Origin: Ornithorhynchus anatinus
Taxonomy: Eukaryota; Chordata; Mammalia; Monotremata; Ornithorhynchidae
Assembly (NCBI RefSeq): GCF_004115215.2
Contig: NC_041729.1
Span: 138,564,056 to 138,628,055 of the forward strand
Length of the DNA stretch: 64,000 nucleotides
Direction: 5' to 3'
In this document: positions 31,995 through 42,627 of the stretch, one piece after another
How the letters are laid out: every line of letters starts with the position of its first letter
How positions within the stretch are numbered: the stretch's first letter is position 1
Translations under genes and position numbers: made by a program
The notes under the pieces: generated by a model
Told to the model about the DNA's origin: nothing
Database searches by the model: none
What the model saw: only the letters and a program-made list of their open reading frames with translations

Positions 31995-34335
31995 GTAGTA
32001 ATAATAGTAATAGCCATAGAAACATTTATTGAGCAATCTCTACGTGTAGCACACTGTGCTACAGGCTTGGGAAATGCAGAATAGGAAGTGACATTTTCCC
32101 ACCCACAAGGAGCCTGTATTATAAATGAAGAGACAAACTCAAAAATATCCACTTTAGTCAAAATAAGTAAAGGATGTAAATAATTCATAAGTGCCAGAGT
32201 TGGATGAAGGCGCGATATAGCTCAGGGTGTTGGGAAAACAACTGGGGAAAAGTTGTTTGAATAGGTGAGATTTAAAGAATGTTGATAGAGCTGTGGTCTG
32301 ATGAGGGAAGGGAGGGAATTCCAAGGCAGAGGAGTAGCATGAGTAAGGTACAGATAGAAGGTTGGTTTGGGAGGAATGAAGCAGTGTTTAGGGAATAGGA
32401 GGTAAAAAGAGCAGATAGGAAAGGTGGAGCTAGATGGTCGGAGCCCTGAAGCTGAAAGTGTTTGATGTGGAGAGACACAGGAATTTGGTGGAGCGGGGTA
32501 TTGAGGAGAGGAGATATGTGGGCCAAGAGATGTTTCAGGAAGATGATCTCGGCAGCAGTGTGTAGTATAGACTGGACTAGGCCACTCTACCGAGACTGCT
32601 CTCTCTAAGGTCACCCATGACCTCCTTCTTGCCAAATCCAATGGCTCCTACTCCATTCTAATCCTTCTTGACCTCTCTGCTGCCTTTGACACTGTCGACC
32701 ATCCCCTCCTCCTCCATACCTTATCTCACCTTGGCTTCACGGACTCTGTCCTCTCCTGGTTCTCCTCTTACCTCTCTGGCCGGTCATGCTCGGTCTCCTT
32801 CGCTGGCGCCTCCTCCCCATCCCATCCTTTAACTGTTGGAGTTCCTCAAGGGTCAGTTCTCGGCCCTCTTCTGTTCTCCATTTACACTCACTCCCTCGGT
32901 GAACTCATTCGCTCTCACGGCTTTGACTACCATCTCTATGCAGATGACACGCAGATCTACATCTCTGCCCCTGTCCTCTCCCCCTCCCTTCAGGCTCGCA
33001 TCTCCTCCTGCCTCCAGGATGTCTCCACCTGGATGTCGGCCCGCCACCGAAAACTCAACATGAGCAAGACTGAGCTCCTCATCTTCCCTCCCAAACCCGG
33101 TCCTCTCCCAGACTTCCCTATCACCGTGGATGGCATGACCATCCTTCCCGTCTCTCAGGCCCGCAATCTCGGTGTCATCCTTGACTCGTCTCTCTCGTTC
33201 ACCCCACACATCCTATCCGTTACCGAGACCTGCCAGTTTCACCTTTATAATATCGCCAAGATCCGCCCTTTCCTCTCCACCCAGACGGCTACCTTACTGC
33301 TACGGGCTCTCGTTATATCCCGGCTAGACTACTGTGTCAGCCTTCTCTCTGATCTCCCTTCCTCCTCTCTCGCCCATCTCCAGTCTATTCTTCACTCCGC
33401 TGCCCGGCTCATCTTCCTGCAGAAACGATCTGGGCATGTCACTCCCCTTCTTAAACAACTCCAGTGGTTGCCTATCAACCTCCGCTCCAAACAAAAACTC
33501 CTCACTCTAGGCTTCGAGGCTCTCCATCACCTTTCCCCTTCCTACCTCTCCTCCCTTCTCTCTTTCTACCGCCCACCCCGCACGCTCCGCTCCTCCGCCA
33601 CCCACCTCCTCACCGTCCCTCGGTCTCGCCTATCCCGCGGTCAACCCCTGGGCCACGTCCTCCCGCGGTCCTGGAACGCCCTCCCTCCTCACCTCCGCCA
33701 AACTAATTCTCTTCCCTTCTTCAAAACCCTACTTAAAACTCACCTCCTCCAAGAGGCCTTCCCAGACTGAGCTCCCCTTCTCCCTCTACTCTCTCTACCA
33801 CCCCCCCTTCACCTCTCCGCAGCTTAACCCCCTTTTCCCCCCATTTCCCGCTCCTCCCCCTCTCCCTTGCCATCCCCTCAGCACTGTACTCGTCTGCTCA
33901 ACTGTATATATTTTCATTACCCTATTTATTTTGTTAATTTTGTTAATGAAATGTACATCGCCTTGATTCTATTTAGTTGCCATTGTTTTTACGAGATATT
34001 CTTCCCCTTGACTCTATTTATTGCCATTGTTCTTGTCTGTCTGTCTCCCCCGATTAGACTGTAAGCCCGTCAAAGGGCAGGGACTGTCTCTATCTGTTGC
34101 CGACTTGTTCATTCCAAGCGCTTAGTACAGTGCTCTGCACATAGTAAACGCTCAATAAATACTATTGAATGAATGAATGGAAGACCAGAGAGTAAGTTAA
34201 TGCTGGGTGGAGAGGGCCGATCTCCCAGCTGTTGTGCACAAAGAATAAGCAGGATGTGGCTGTGATTTCATGTGAAAGTTGAATGATAGTGTAGAGTCAA
34301 GGGTGGCACTGTGGGCTTCTGGGACAAGGAAGATG
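31995..34335 (-). mobile_element. Old L2 LINE interrupted by a young L2
   Basis: Diverged antisense L2 in two parts (about 31995-32577 and 34180-34335). The left part ends GTATAGACTGGACTAGG and the right part resumes with the GATCTCCCAGCTGTTGTGCA region, as expected for adjacent L2 sequence split by an insertion. Confidence 0.65.
32578..34179 (+). mobile_element. L2 LINE, 5'-truncated, with open reverse-transcriptase frame
   Basis: A 1.6-kb 3' part of an L2 non-LTR retrotransposon. The frame from about 32583 to the stop at 33770 (about 395 codons) is open. It encodes the reverse-transcriptase palm ([25 protein letters not shown], catalytic YADD followed by TQIYIS) and the C-terminal region ending LLQEAFPD. 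The 3' UTR and the AATAAATACTATTGAATGAA tail follow. The N-terminal endonuclease half is absent, so it cannot be autonomous. Open frame and near-consensus tail indicate a young copy. Confidence 0.93.
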
Positions 34336-34339
34336 GTGG

Positions 34340-34639
34340 TAATAATAATAATTGTGGTATTTTTCAAGCACATACTATGTGTCAAGCACTGAACTAAGCA
34401 CTGGAGTAGATACAAGATGATCAGATTGGACAGAGTCCCTATACCAATGGGGCTCACAGTTTTAAGGAGAAAGAAGAACAAGTATTTAATCCCCATTTTA
34501 CAGATGAGGAAACTGAGGCCCAAAGATGTTAAATGACTAGACCAAAGCCACCCACCAGGTGAGTGACAGAGCTGGGATTAAAAGCCAGTTCATTGACTTC
34601 CTGGCCCATGCTCTTTCCGCTTAGACCATGCTGATTCTC
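34340..34639 (-). mobile_element. Mon-1 SINE, diverged
   Basis: Antisense copy with an (AAT)n tail and a small internal expansion near 34460-34490. It lies beside the old L2 remnant. Confidence 0.85.
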
Positions 34640-35000
34640 ATCGCCTGGCACTGCTGTCATCATTTGGAGGCTTGCTCTCTATGGGGAGAGACAGACATAA
34701 AAGTCTTTACGATAGTGTAATCGGAATAAATCAATTGACTGTAAAATCAATTATACATGTAGCCTCCAGTGCTGGGGGAGACACTGAATAAATTTGTTGG
34801 TGCTAGAGGCAGCTGATGCCTGATTGTGATTCGGGGTGTTAGTTATCAGGGAAGACTCTCTAGCCATTCTCTTCAGGTCCAAAAGGAAATCAAGGAAAAA
34901 TAATTTTCCCTGCTCCAGCCTTGGACACCTAGTTGAAATATGAAGATAACAGAGCCTTTGCCACATTCATCCTCAGTCTCCCCTGACTGAGACCTCATTT
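34640..35000. other. Unique intergenic segment
   Basis: I see no gene or clear repeat. Confidence 0.35.
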
Positions 35001-35004
35001 CCCC

Positions 35005-35275
35005 TACTCCTTCTCCCTTCTTTATTGCCTATGTACCTGGATCTGTATCTTTTAAGCATTTGTTATTCACCAGCACCCTCAGCCCCACAGCAATTGTGTA
35101 CGTATCTGCATTTTTAAATAAATGGATGTCTCCCCCTGTAGATATTTAAAACCTTTGTGTTCAGGGAATGAGTCTATCAACTCTGTTGTATTGTCCTCTT
35201 CCAAGAGCTTAATACTGTTCTCTGCACATAGTAAGCACTCAGAAAATACCATTGATTGATTAATTGATTGGCCTC
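35005..35275 (+). mobile_element. L2 LINE 3' end, old
   Basis: Decayed 3' UTR and tail ending CCATTGATTGATTAATTGAT. Confidence 0.75.
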
Positions 35276-35395
35276 CAACCCTCTTTCCTCCAGCATTTGA
35301 ATGGGAAACATTTAAGGGTTTCTTTAAGCCATCACAAGTGAGGATGAGCCTTATCTGAAAGTAAGACTCACTGATTATAAGCCAAAAATATTTGT

Positions 35396-35505
35396 GTAGC
35401 CCCTTGAATTAGGTGTTTGGGAGAGTGTAATATCATTAGTACAATCCCTGTCTTCAAGGAGTTTACAGTCTAGCAGAGGAGATTGAATCCTCACCACTGG
35501 CTTTA
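35396..35505 (-). mobile_element. L2 LINE 3' fragment, old
   Basis: Antisense fragment (AAGGAGTTTACAGTCTAGCA) next to a + strand L2. Confidence 0.6.
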
Positions 35506-35985
35506 AAGCACTCCACCATCTTGCCCCCTCACTACTCTCCCTCTAAAACCTAGCCTGCACATTTTGCTCTTGTAAAGCTAACTTTCTCACTGTGCCTCCA
35601 TCTCTCTTACCTCATCGCTGACTCCTAGCTCACATCCAGTCTCTGGCCTGGAATGCTGTCCCTTCCAATTACTCTCCCCCCATTTCAGAGCTTTATTGAA
35701 GGCACACCTCCAAGAGGCCTTCCCAGACTAAGCCCCCCTTTCCTTCTCTCCCTCTCCTTTCTAAATCATCCTGACTTGCTCCCTCTGCTTTCCCCTCCCC
35801 CAAGCCCCACAGCACTTATATACATATCTGTAATTTGTTTATTTGTATTAATGTCTGTCTCCCCACCTCTAGACTGTAAGTTCTTGTGGGCAGGGAATAT
35901 GCCATTTTATTTTTATATGATACTCTCTCAAGCACTTAATAAGAGCTCTGCACACAGTAAATGCCCAATAAATACAACTGAATGA
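35506..35985 (+). mobile_element. L2 LINE 3' region
   Basis: C-terminal ORF remnant (CTCCACCATCTTGCCCCCTC, CAAGAGGCCTTCCCAGACTA), 3' UTR and AATAAATACAACTGAATGAA tail. Confidence 0.88.
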
Positions 35986-36610
35986 ATTGAAAATCAAATA
36001 ATTTACAGATCAAAGGAAGAAGGGCAAAACCAAAAATAAATAAGTGCTTGCTTGTGTAAAAGGATGTATAAATTCACACGAACAGATAGGGTACAGGTGG
36101 GTGTGAGTGCAAAGAGAGTAGTTGGCTCAGATATACTGAGGTAGTAGTTGGGGTTATATAACCTGAGGGGATGATAAATTAACCAAAGACAAGCTCAGTA
36201 GGCTTCTCAAAACTCTAGCAGATATCTAGGGGGAGCCTAAGGGTTTTCTGCCCCAAAAGTGAGGGACAATGGAAAAACACAGAAGAAATGAAGAAAAGAG
36301 AAGAGATAAAGGATGAGATTATTTTATGAATGGGGACAGTTTACTTCTTTTCTGTGGCCATAGAAAATATCCTCCTGAGTGACCAAAAAAAACCAAAGAC
36401 AAAAAGCTTTTTTACTGCTCCTTGGCCCCTTCAGGCACATCAGAACTACATCTGTTAATTTCCCACTTAACCTTGACCAAGTTGCCATGTTCTATTATTA
36501 TTCATCATATTATTATCATGATCTGTGAATTGCGTTCCCTGTGGGGCATCGTCCTCAGTGTTGGGGAGAGGTTCAATGATGAGGATTCTGATCTTAGCGA
36601 TCTGATCTGA
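35986..36610. other. Unique A-rich intergenic segment
   Basis: No gene or repeat recognised. A short GATCTGATCTGATC run at 36597-36611 directly precedes the next SINE. Confidence 0.4.
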
Positions 36611-36612
36611 TC

Positions 36613-36880
36613 GAGAAGCAGCGTGGCTCAGTGGAAAGAGCATGGGCTTTGGAGTCAGGGCTCATGAGTTCGAATCCCAGCTCTGCCACTTGTCGGCTGT
36701 GTGACTGTGGGCAAGTCACTTAACTTCTCTGTGCCTCAGTTCCCTCATCTGTAAAATGGGGATTAAGACTGTGAGCCCCACGTGGGACAACCTGATTCCC
36801 CTATGTCTACCCCAGAGCTTAGAACAGTGCTCGGCACATAGTAAGCGCTTAACAAATACCAACATTATTATTATTATCTT
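36613..36880 (+). mobile_element. Mon-1 SINE, young
   Basis: Near-consensus full-length copy. Flanks suggest an imperfect target-site duplication around ATCTTAGC-GATC (left near 36591, right near 36876). Confidence 0.93.
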
Positions 36881-37157
36881 AGCAGATCCTAGCAGGATCC
36901 CTAGTATCCTCTACTGGATAGGAGGGAGAAGTGGAAGCTGTACCAGTCCTGCCCCATTCCTGGGTGTGAAGATAGCTGCTCCAATCACAACAGCCTCCAG
37001 TCACAGCCACCTACCCCCATCCCCAAGATTCCCAAGGTTAAAGCTGGTATGGGTAGCTGGATTGGCTGGTCTTCTAGGGATTAGTGTAGGGGTTAGCCCT
37101 TCTCTTGCTAGACTCAAAGGTTTAGTCCCTAGATCCTTTAAGAGCTTTCACTTTTCG
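36881..37157. other. Unique intergenic segment
   Basis: No gene or repeat recognised. Confidence 0.35.
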
Positions 37158-37300
37158 TAGTAGGAGTGGACTATTTAGCAGTTCCACCTCCTTCTGATCC
37201 ATGGGGTGTCTAGTTTCCATGCAGATTGGACTCTGAGAGGGAGGTGGCTTGGTTCTTAGTCAGCTGGGGAAAGTGATGAGTAGGGGAGAAGATCCTCCTG
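37158..37300 (+). repeat. Local direct repeat, copy 1
   Basis: About 140 bp beginning near TAGGAGTGGACTATTTAGCA. It is repeated with moderate divergence at 38712-38848. The two copies bracket a truncated Mon-1 and a 1.2-kb L2. Confidence 0.75.
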
Positions 37301-37407
37301 TTGAGAGATCCTGCTCCTCAGGATCAGATGTGGCTGAACTGACTGAAGCAATCTCCTCTGTTCTAGCAGTTTGTCGTTCCATAGCCAGTGCTAGGAGGCT
37401 CAGGAAA

Positions 37408-37526
37408 GCAGCATGGTCTAGCAGAAAAAAAGCAGGAATCAAGAGATCAGGGTGCTAATCCCATCTTTAGCAGTGGCCTGTTGTGTGGCCTTGGACAAGT
37501 CATTTAACATTTCTGTACCTCAGTTT
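37408..37526 (+). mobile_element. Mon-1 SINE, 5' part only
   Basis: tRNA-derived head and part of the core (AGCAGCATGGTCTAGCAGAA to TGTACCTCAGTTTCAGT). It is cut where the antisense L2 begins; no 3' remainder is found beyond the L2. Confidence 0.8.
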
Positions 37527-38711
37527 CAGTCATTCATTCATTTATTCATTCATTCATATTTATTAAGCACTTGCTGTGTGCAGAGTACTGTACTAAGCTC
37601 TTGAGAATGTACAATACAACAGTAAGCACTGACATTCACTGCCCACAATGATCTCACAGTCCAGGGTGGTCTGGGGTGGGAGCAGACAGACAACAATACA
37701 AATAAACAAAATTACAGGTGTGTACATAAGTGCTGTGGGGCTGGGAGTAGGGGAAAGAGCAAAGGGAGGAAGTTGGAATGACAAAGAAGGGAATCGAAGA
37801 TGATGAAAAGTGGGGCTTAGTTTAGGAAGGCCTCTTGGAAGAGATGTGCCTTCAATAAAGTTTTAAAGAGGGGAGAGAAGTTGTCGGATTTGAGGAGAGA
37901 GGGCGTTCCAGGCCAGAGACAGGTTGTGGGCCAGGGTTTGGTGGTGAAACAAATGAGACTGAGGCACAGTGAGAAGGTTAGCACCAGAGGAGTGAAGTAT
38001 GCAGGCTGGGTTGTAGGAAAGAAACTAGGTAAAGTAGAAGAGGTCAAGGTGATAAAGTTCTTTAAAGCCAACAGTGAGGAGTTTTTGTTTGCAACCACTG
38101 GAGTTTTTTGAGGTGCCACTCCATCCTAAGGACATGTCCTTAGTATTTTTGTAGAAATATGATCTGGGCATTGGAGCAAAGTATGGCCTGGAGTGGGGAG
38201 AAGCAGCATGTGCGGTGGTCAGCGTGGAGGCTGATGCAATAATCTAGGTGGGATAGGATGAATGATTATATTACTGTGGCAGCAGTTTGGATGAAGAGGA
38301 AAGAGCAAATCTTAGCTATGTTGTCACGTTGAGAATGACAGGATTTGGGGATGGATTGAATATGTGGGTTGAATAAGAGAGAGGAGTCAAGGATAATGCC
38401 AAGGTCAGGGCTTGTGAGACTGAAAGGATGGTGGTGCCATCTATAGTGAAAGTCAGGTAGAGGACAGGGTTTGGGTGGAAGGGTAAGGAGCTCTGTTTTG
38501 GACATTTTAAGTTAAGATTGAGGTAATGGGAGGACATCCAAGTAGAGATGTCTTGAAGGCAGGAGGAGGTGCAAGTCTGGAGAGAGAGAGAGATCAGGGG
38601 AGGAGATGTAGATTTGGGTATTATCTGCATAGAGATGGTAGTTGAAGCCATGGGAGCAAATGAGTTCTCCAAGGGAGTGAGTGTAGATGGAGAATAGAAG
38701 GGGAATGGTAG
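37527..38711 (-). mobile_element. L2 LINE, 3' 1.2 kb
   Basis: Antisense L2 with a (GAAT)n tail at the left, 3' UTR and reverse-transcriptase coding remnant. The region that encodes YADD in better copies lies near 38620 as ATTATCTGCATAGAGATGGT. Frames are broken, so this is an older copy than those at 32578 and 51639. Confidence 0.9.
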
Positions 38712-38848
38712 GAGTAGTACATTTAGCAGTTCCACCTACTTCTGATCTGTTGGGGTGCTTTCAATGGAGATTGGACTCTGGGAGAGAGGTGGCTTTGTTC
38801 TTAGTCAACTGGGGAAGGTGGTGAGTTAGGGGAGAAGTGGGTGAAGTT
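38712..38848 (+). repeat. Local direct repeat, copy 2
   Basis: Partner of 37158-37300 (TTTAGCAGTTCCACCTACTT, GAGAGAGGTGGCTTTGTTCT). Confidence 0.75.
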
Positions 38849-38938
38849 GGGGAACATAAAGGGGCCAGGCTAGGAAGGATCACATGGGACCTCTGATGAT
38901 GGTAGTGATGGTGGTGGAGATGACAGTGATCATGATGG

Positions 38939-39165
38939 CCTTGATTCTATTTAGTTGCCATTGTTTTTACAAGATCTTCTTCCCCTTGACTCTATTTATT
39001 GCCATTGTTCTTGTCTGTCTGTCTCCCCCGATTAGACTGTAAGCCCGTCAAAGGGCAGGGACTGTCTCTATCTGTTGCCGACTTGTTCATTCCAAGCGCT
39101 TAGTACAGTGTTCTGCACATAGTAAGTGCTCAATAAATACTATTGAATGACTATTGAATGAATGA
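38939..39165 (+). mobile_element. L2 LINE 3' end, young
   Basis: Near-consensus 3' UTR and tail with a duplicated ACTATTGAATGA end. Confidence 0.92.
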
Positions 39166-39175
39166 TGGATAAATT

Positions 39176-39449
39176 TGATAATAATAATAATAATAATGTT
39201 GGTATTTGTTAAGCGCTTACTATGTGCCGAGCACTGTTCTAAGCGCTGGGGTAGACATAGGGGAATCAGGTTGTCCCACGTGGGGCTCACAGTCTTAATC
39301 CCCATTTTACAGATGAGGGAACTGAGGCACAGAGAAGTTAAGTGACTTGTCCACAGTCACACAGCCGACAAGTGGCAGAGCTGGGATTCGAACTCATGAG
39401 CCCTGACTCCAAAGCCCATGCTCTTTCCACTGAGCCACGCTGCTTCTCC
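39176..39449 (-). mobile_element. Mon-1 SINE, young
   Basis: Full-length near-consensus antisense copy with an (AAT)n tail and the head GAGCCACGCTGCTTCTCC. Confidence 0.94.
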
Positions 39450-40120
39450 AATCTGATGAGAACAGTGATATTAGGAATGACAATGGAGCTGCTGCTGATA
39501 ATAATAATGCTGCTGATGGGACTGTGGGACCTGGGGGGCAGAAATGATGATGGGGATGATGAGAATTGGATAGTAGGATGATCCACCAAACCCAGCAAGA
39601 GAGAGAAGTTCTGTAGAACCTGAAACTCCCCAGGTTTGTGGAAATATCTAGGGCCACCTCACCCAACATCTTGCCTTGGAAGCTGAATACATCTCTCCCA
39701 GTTCTTAGATGTTATTCTCTCTTTTTACAGAAAAAGAGAATATACAATAGATATTTCTGGCAAAATATTCTTCCTTATTCTAACCTAAATTCTTCTTACT
39801 GCAGGGCTCAGTAGAGTTGAGGAGGACACTGTGACTAGACACAATCCCTTGGATTTTTGTTGGCCAAGATCTGAAGAACCTGACCTCAAATGTTGGAAAA
39901 GTCCTGAGGGAAATTCTTGATGATAACATCTGGTCCTGAAGCAGGAATCCAATGCTGGGATGCTGGCATTCAGAAGTCTTCAAAGGATTTTCTGTGGATT
40001 AAGTGGCAGGGTGGACATGGCAGAGAAGATCACATAAGATCTTTCTGAGTGCACCCATTGCTGGACAGGTCTCCAACTAGAAGAGGTTCATAGGGTAGAG
40101 GGAGAGAGGTTAGAAGAGTT
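39450..40120. other. Unique intergenic segment
   Basis: Trinucleotide-rich at its start (TGCTGCTGATAATAATAATG) and otherwise unremarkable. No gene is seen. Confidence 0.4.
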
Positions 40121-40408
40121 AATAATAAAAATAATATAATAATAGTAATAATCGTTCAGCATTTACTGTATGACAAGCACTGCACTAAGTACTGGGGAAA
40201 ATATAAGTGAACCAGGTTGGACCCAGCCCCTGTCCCTCTTGGGGCTCACATTCTCAATCCCCATTTTACAGATGAGGTAACTGAGGCAGAGAGAAGTGAA
40301 GTGACTTGTTTAAGATCGCAGAGCAGAGATGTGGCGGAGCAGAGATTAGCACTCGTGACCTTCTGACTCCCAGGTCCATACTCTATCCATTGTGCCATGC
40401 TGCTTCTC
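40121..40408 (-). mobile_element. Mon-1 SINE, old, shared with unit 2
   Basis: Diverged antisense copy, counterpart of 53990-54297, present before the OR52N unit duplication. Confidence 0.85.
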
Positions 40409-40699
40409 ATGGTGAAGGAAAGAGTACCTGAACAATATTTCCCTGACCCACTCCTTCCTCTCTTCACCTTTATAGCCACCAGCATGGGCTACACCCTTGT
40501 CACTTCCTGCTGGACTCCTTCATCAGCCTTTTTACTGCCCCCCCTCACTTCCAGCCTCTCCTCTTCCCTACCTAACAGTCTGCTTACTGAATCAAACTTC
40601 CTAAGGTATAGTTCAGAATTTATCACTTCCTTCCTCAAACTGTCCAGTAACCACTCACTTCTCTCTGCAAATCTGAATTTCACAGAATCAGAGAGAAAT

Positions 40700-41295
40700 T
40701 CCTGAGAATTAGATTCATGGTTCTCCACCAGCTATCTCCTTGCATCTCTACTCTCTGTCCCTTCTGAATCCCAACACCCAATCTTTTCTTGTCCCAAGCT
40801 AATCTTTGTACAGTTTATCTCACTTGACACTTCATCTGCAACCCATTCCTCACATCCTTCCTCCTCCCTGGAACTCCTTCCCCCTTCAAATCTTCTGAAC
40901 CATGTTTCTTTACATCTTAAAACACTTCCTGAAAACCCACCTCCTCCAATTACTTACTATGTCCCCTTTTCATTCTATCTCAACAGTCACAATAGCATTT
41001 ATGTATATGTAAAATAATTTATGGAATTTATTTTGTCATTTATGCTTTCATTTTTTCATTTTCTCCATAGCTAAGCTAGTCCCTGGGGAAAAACAAACGG
41101 TAACATAAATAACAAAATAAATGAAATATGCTAAAATTTTCTTCCTGTTCCCTCTGTTTGTATACAATGTGTGTTTGTCTGTGATCCCTTATAGTTCACA
41201 AACTTTCCAAAGACAGAAATATATTTTCATTTTATTGTACTTTCCAAGTAATCATGACAGTGCTCCGCACACAATAGAGCCTCAATAAATATGGA
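40700..41295 (+). mobile_element. Old L2-related 3' region
   Basis: Decayed L2-type coding end and tail (CCTCCCTGGAACTCCTTCCC, CAGTGCTCCGCACACAATAG, CCTCAATAAATATGG). It is also present, shorter, in unit 2 at about 54500-54795. Confidence 0.6.
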
Positions 41296-41299
41296 TTAT

Positions 41300-41590
41300 T
41301 ACTATGACTATGATAATGATAAGAGGGAAGAGGAGGAGAAGGGGGAAGAAGAGATCAAGGACAAGGAGGATTAGAAGGTTGAGGAGGAAGAGAAAGAGAA
41401 GGATGAAAAAAAGGAAGAGAAGGAGAAGGAGGGGAGAAAGAGAAGTAGGAAGCTGAAGAAAAGGCGGGGGAGGATGGGGAGGACAAGGACATGGAGGCCA
41501 AGGAAGAAGAAGAGGAGGAGGGGTGGAGGAGGAGGAGAAGGGTGGGTAGAGGAGTAGGAGGAGAAGGAGGAAGAGGAAGAGGAAGACATT
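41300..41590. repeat. Polypurine (GGA/GAA) tract
   Basis: About 290 bp almost entirely of A and G on the + strand. The homologous tract in unit 2 (54820-55310) is split by a Mon-1. Such mirror-type purine tracts can form triplex DNA, but no function is shown. Confidence 0.9.
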
Positions 41591-41992
41591 AAAGTTTGTG
41601 GTGTAGCAATTATTTAGAAGAGAAGGGCTACAATTAGCTTAATCTTGTTATTTAGTGGAAGTGATTGGTTTTATTTCCACTGAAAACAGAACAATCTTAA
41701 ACTACATTAAAGATAATTTAGGTTAGATAGAAGAAAACATTCTGACAGTGACTATTGTTAACACTATGTTTCATAAATACCGGGATAGTTGCTGAATGGA
41801 GATCTTTAAAGAAACATGCCATGCTTTCAACTGTAGTGCACATAGCTATTCTGGGAAGTAGGGGCTCGACTCTTTGATGTCAGAAACCTTCCATCACGTG
41901 GCTAGGAGTTCATTATGAAGAGCCCCTGTAGGCTCAAACTCAACCATAGGGACAGTGGTCAACTTTTCCACACTTTTTGTTTTTCTTCTCAG

Positions 41993-42250
41993 ATTGGCTC
42001 AAAGGCTCTGAAGAGCCTCAACTCTGGGATTACGATCCGTGTCCCTCTGCCATTGGAGCCTCTGAGCCAGTGAGAGAAGGAAGTACAAATATCTGTGGCC
42101 ATGCTGGCTGGAGAACCCTCTGGGGAAGAGCCACAGAAACACTAAGTCAAATCTGTACCTTCATCCAACCCATAGCCTGATGCTCCCGAATCTCTTTCTG
42201 CCACTTGCCTTCTGGGTTTTTCACACAACCAGGATCGAGCCAGTTTTCTG
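41993..42250 (+). promoter_or_regulatory. Candidate 5' untranslated exon of OR52N-like gene 1
   Basis: A strong acceptor (TTTGTTTTTCTTCTCAG, AG at 41991-41992) and a donor (TTCTG|GTAAGAC, GT at 42251) bound 258 bp. The counterpart in unit 2 (55716-55973) has both sites and exactly the same length despite many substitutions. The reading frames are not conserved, so I infer a non-coding leader exon spliced toward the receptor 1.7 kb downstream. Confidence 0.55.
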
Positions 42251-42627
42251 GTAAGACTTCATCATTTCTAAAACCTCTTCTGAGAGGCCATGGACATGAT
42301 GTGTTTGCTGTAAATACAACAGGACATCTCACTGTGAGAGGAATATACAGAAACAGGGGGTCGAGGGAGGTGGGGACATTGGCCAAGAAGTATGCACTGG
42401 GAACACAACAAGGGGCAAGTGTCTGGGGTAGGGGAGGGATGTTACAGCCCAGAGAATCAAAGGTGGAGGAATAGACCTGACAAAATTCACAGTAGCTGCT
42501 CCCCTTGGAAGAGCAGGTTTGGGGATGGAGTTGTATTTTCTGTTTAAAACTACATCAGAAGGATCCAGATGGCCAGGAGATGTCTTTGGGGGTTACTAAA
42601 TGACATGTGAAATTGTCCCTTTAAGAA

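Noticed and set aside
39470-39560. TGCTGCTGATAATAATAATG-type trinucleotide stretch as a possible expanded repeat
   Set aside because: Short and interrupted; no tandem run long enough to be notable.
41371-41589. Ser/Phe/Leu-rich minus-strand open frame, and similar Arg/Glu-rich frames at 54841-55104
   Set aside because: Simple-sequence translation of the polypurine tract; low-complexity frames stay open by composition.
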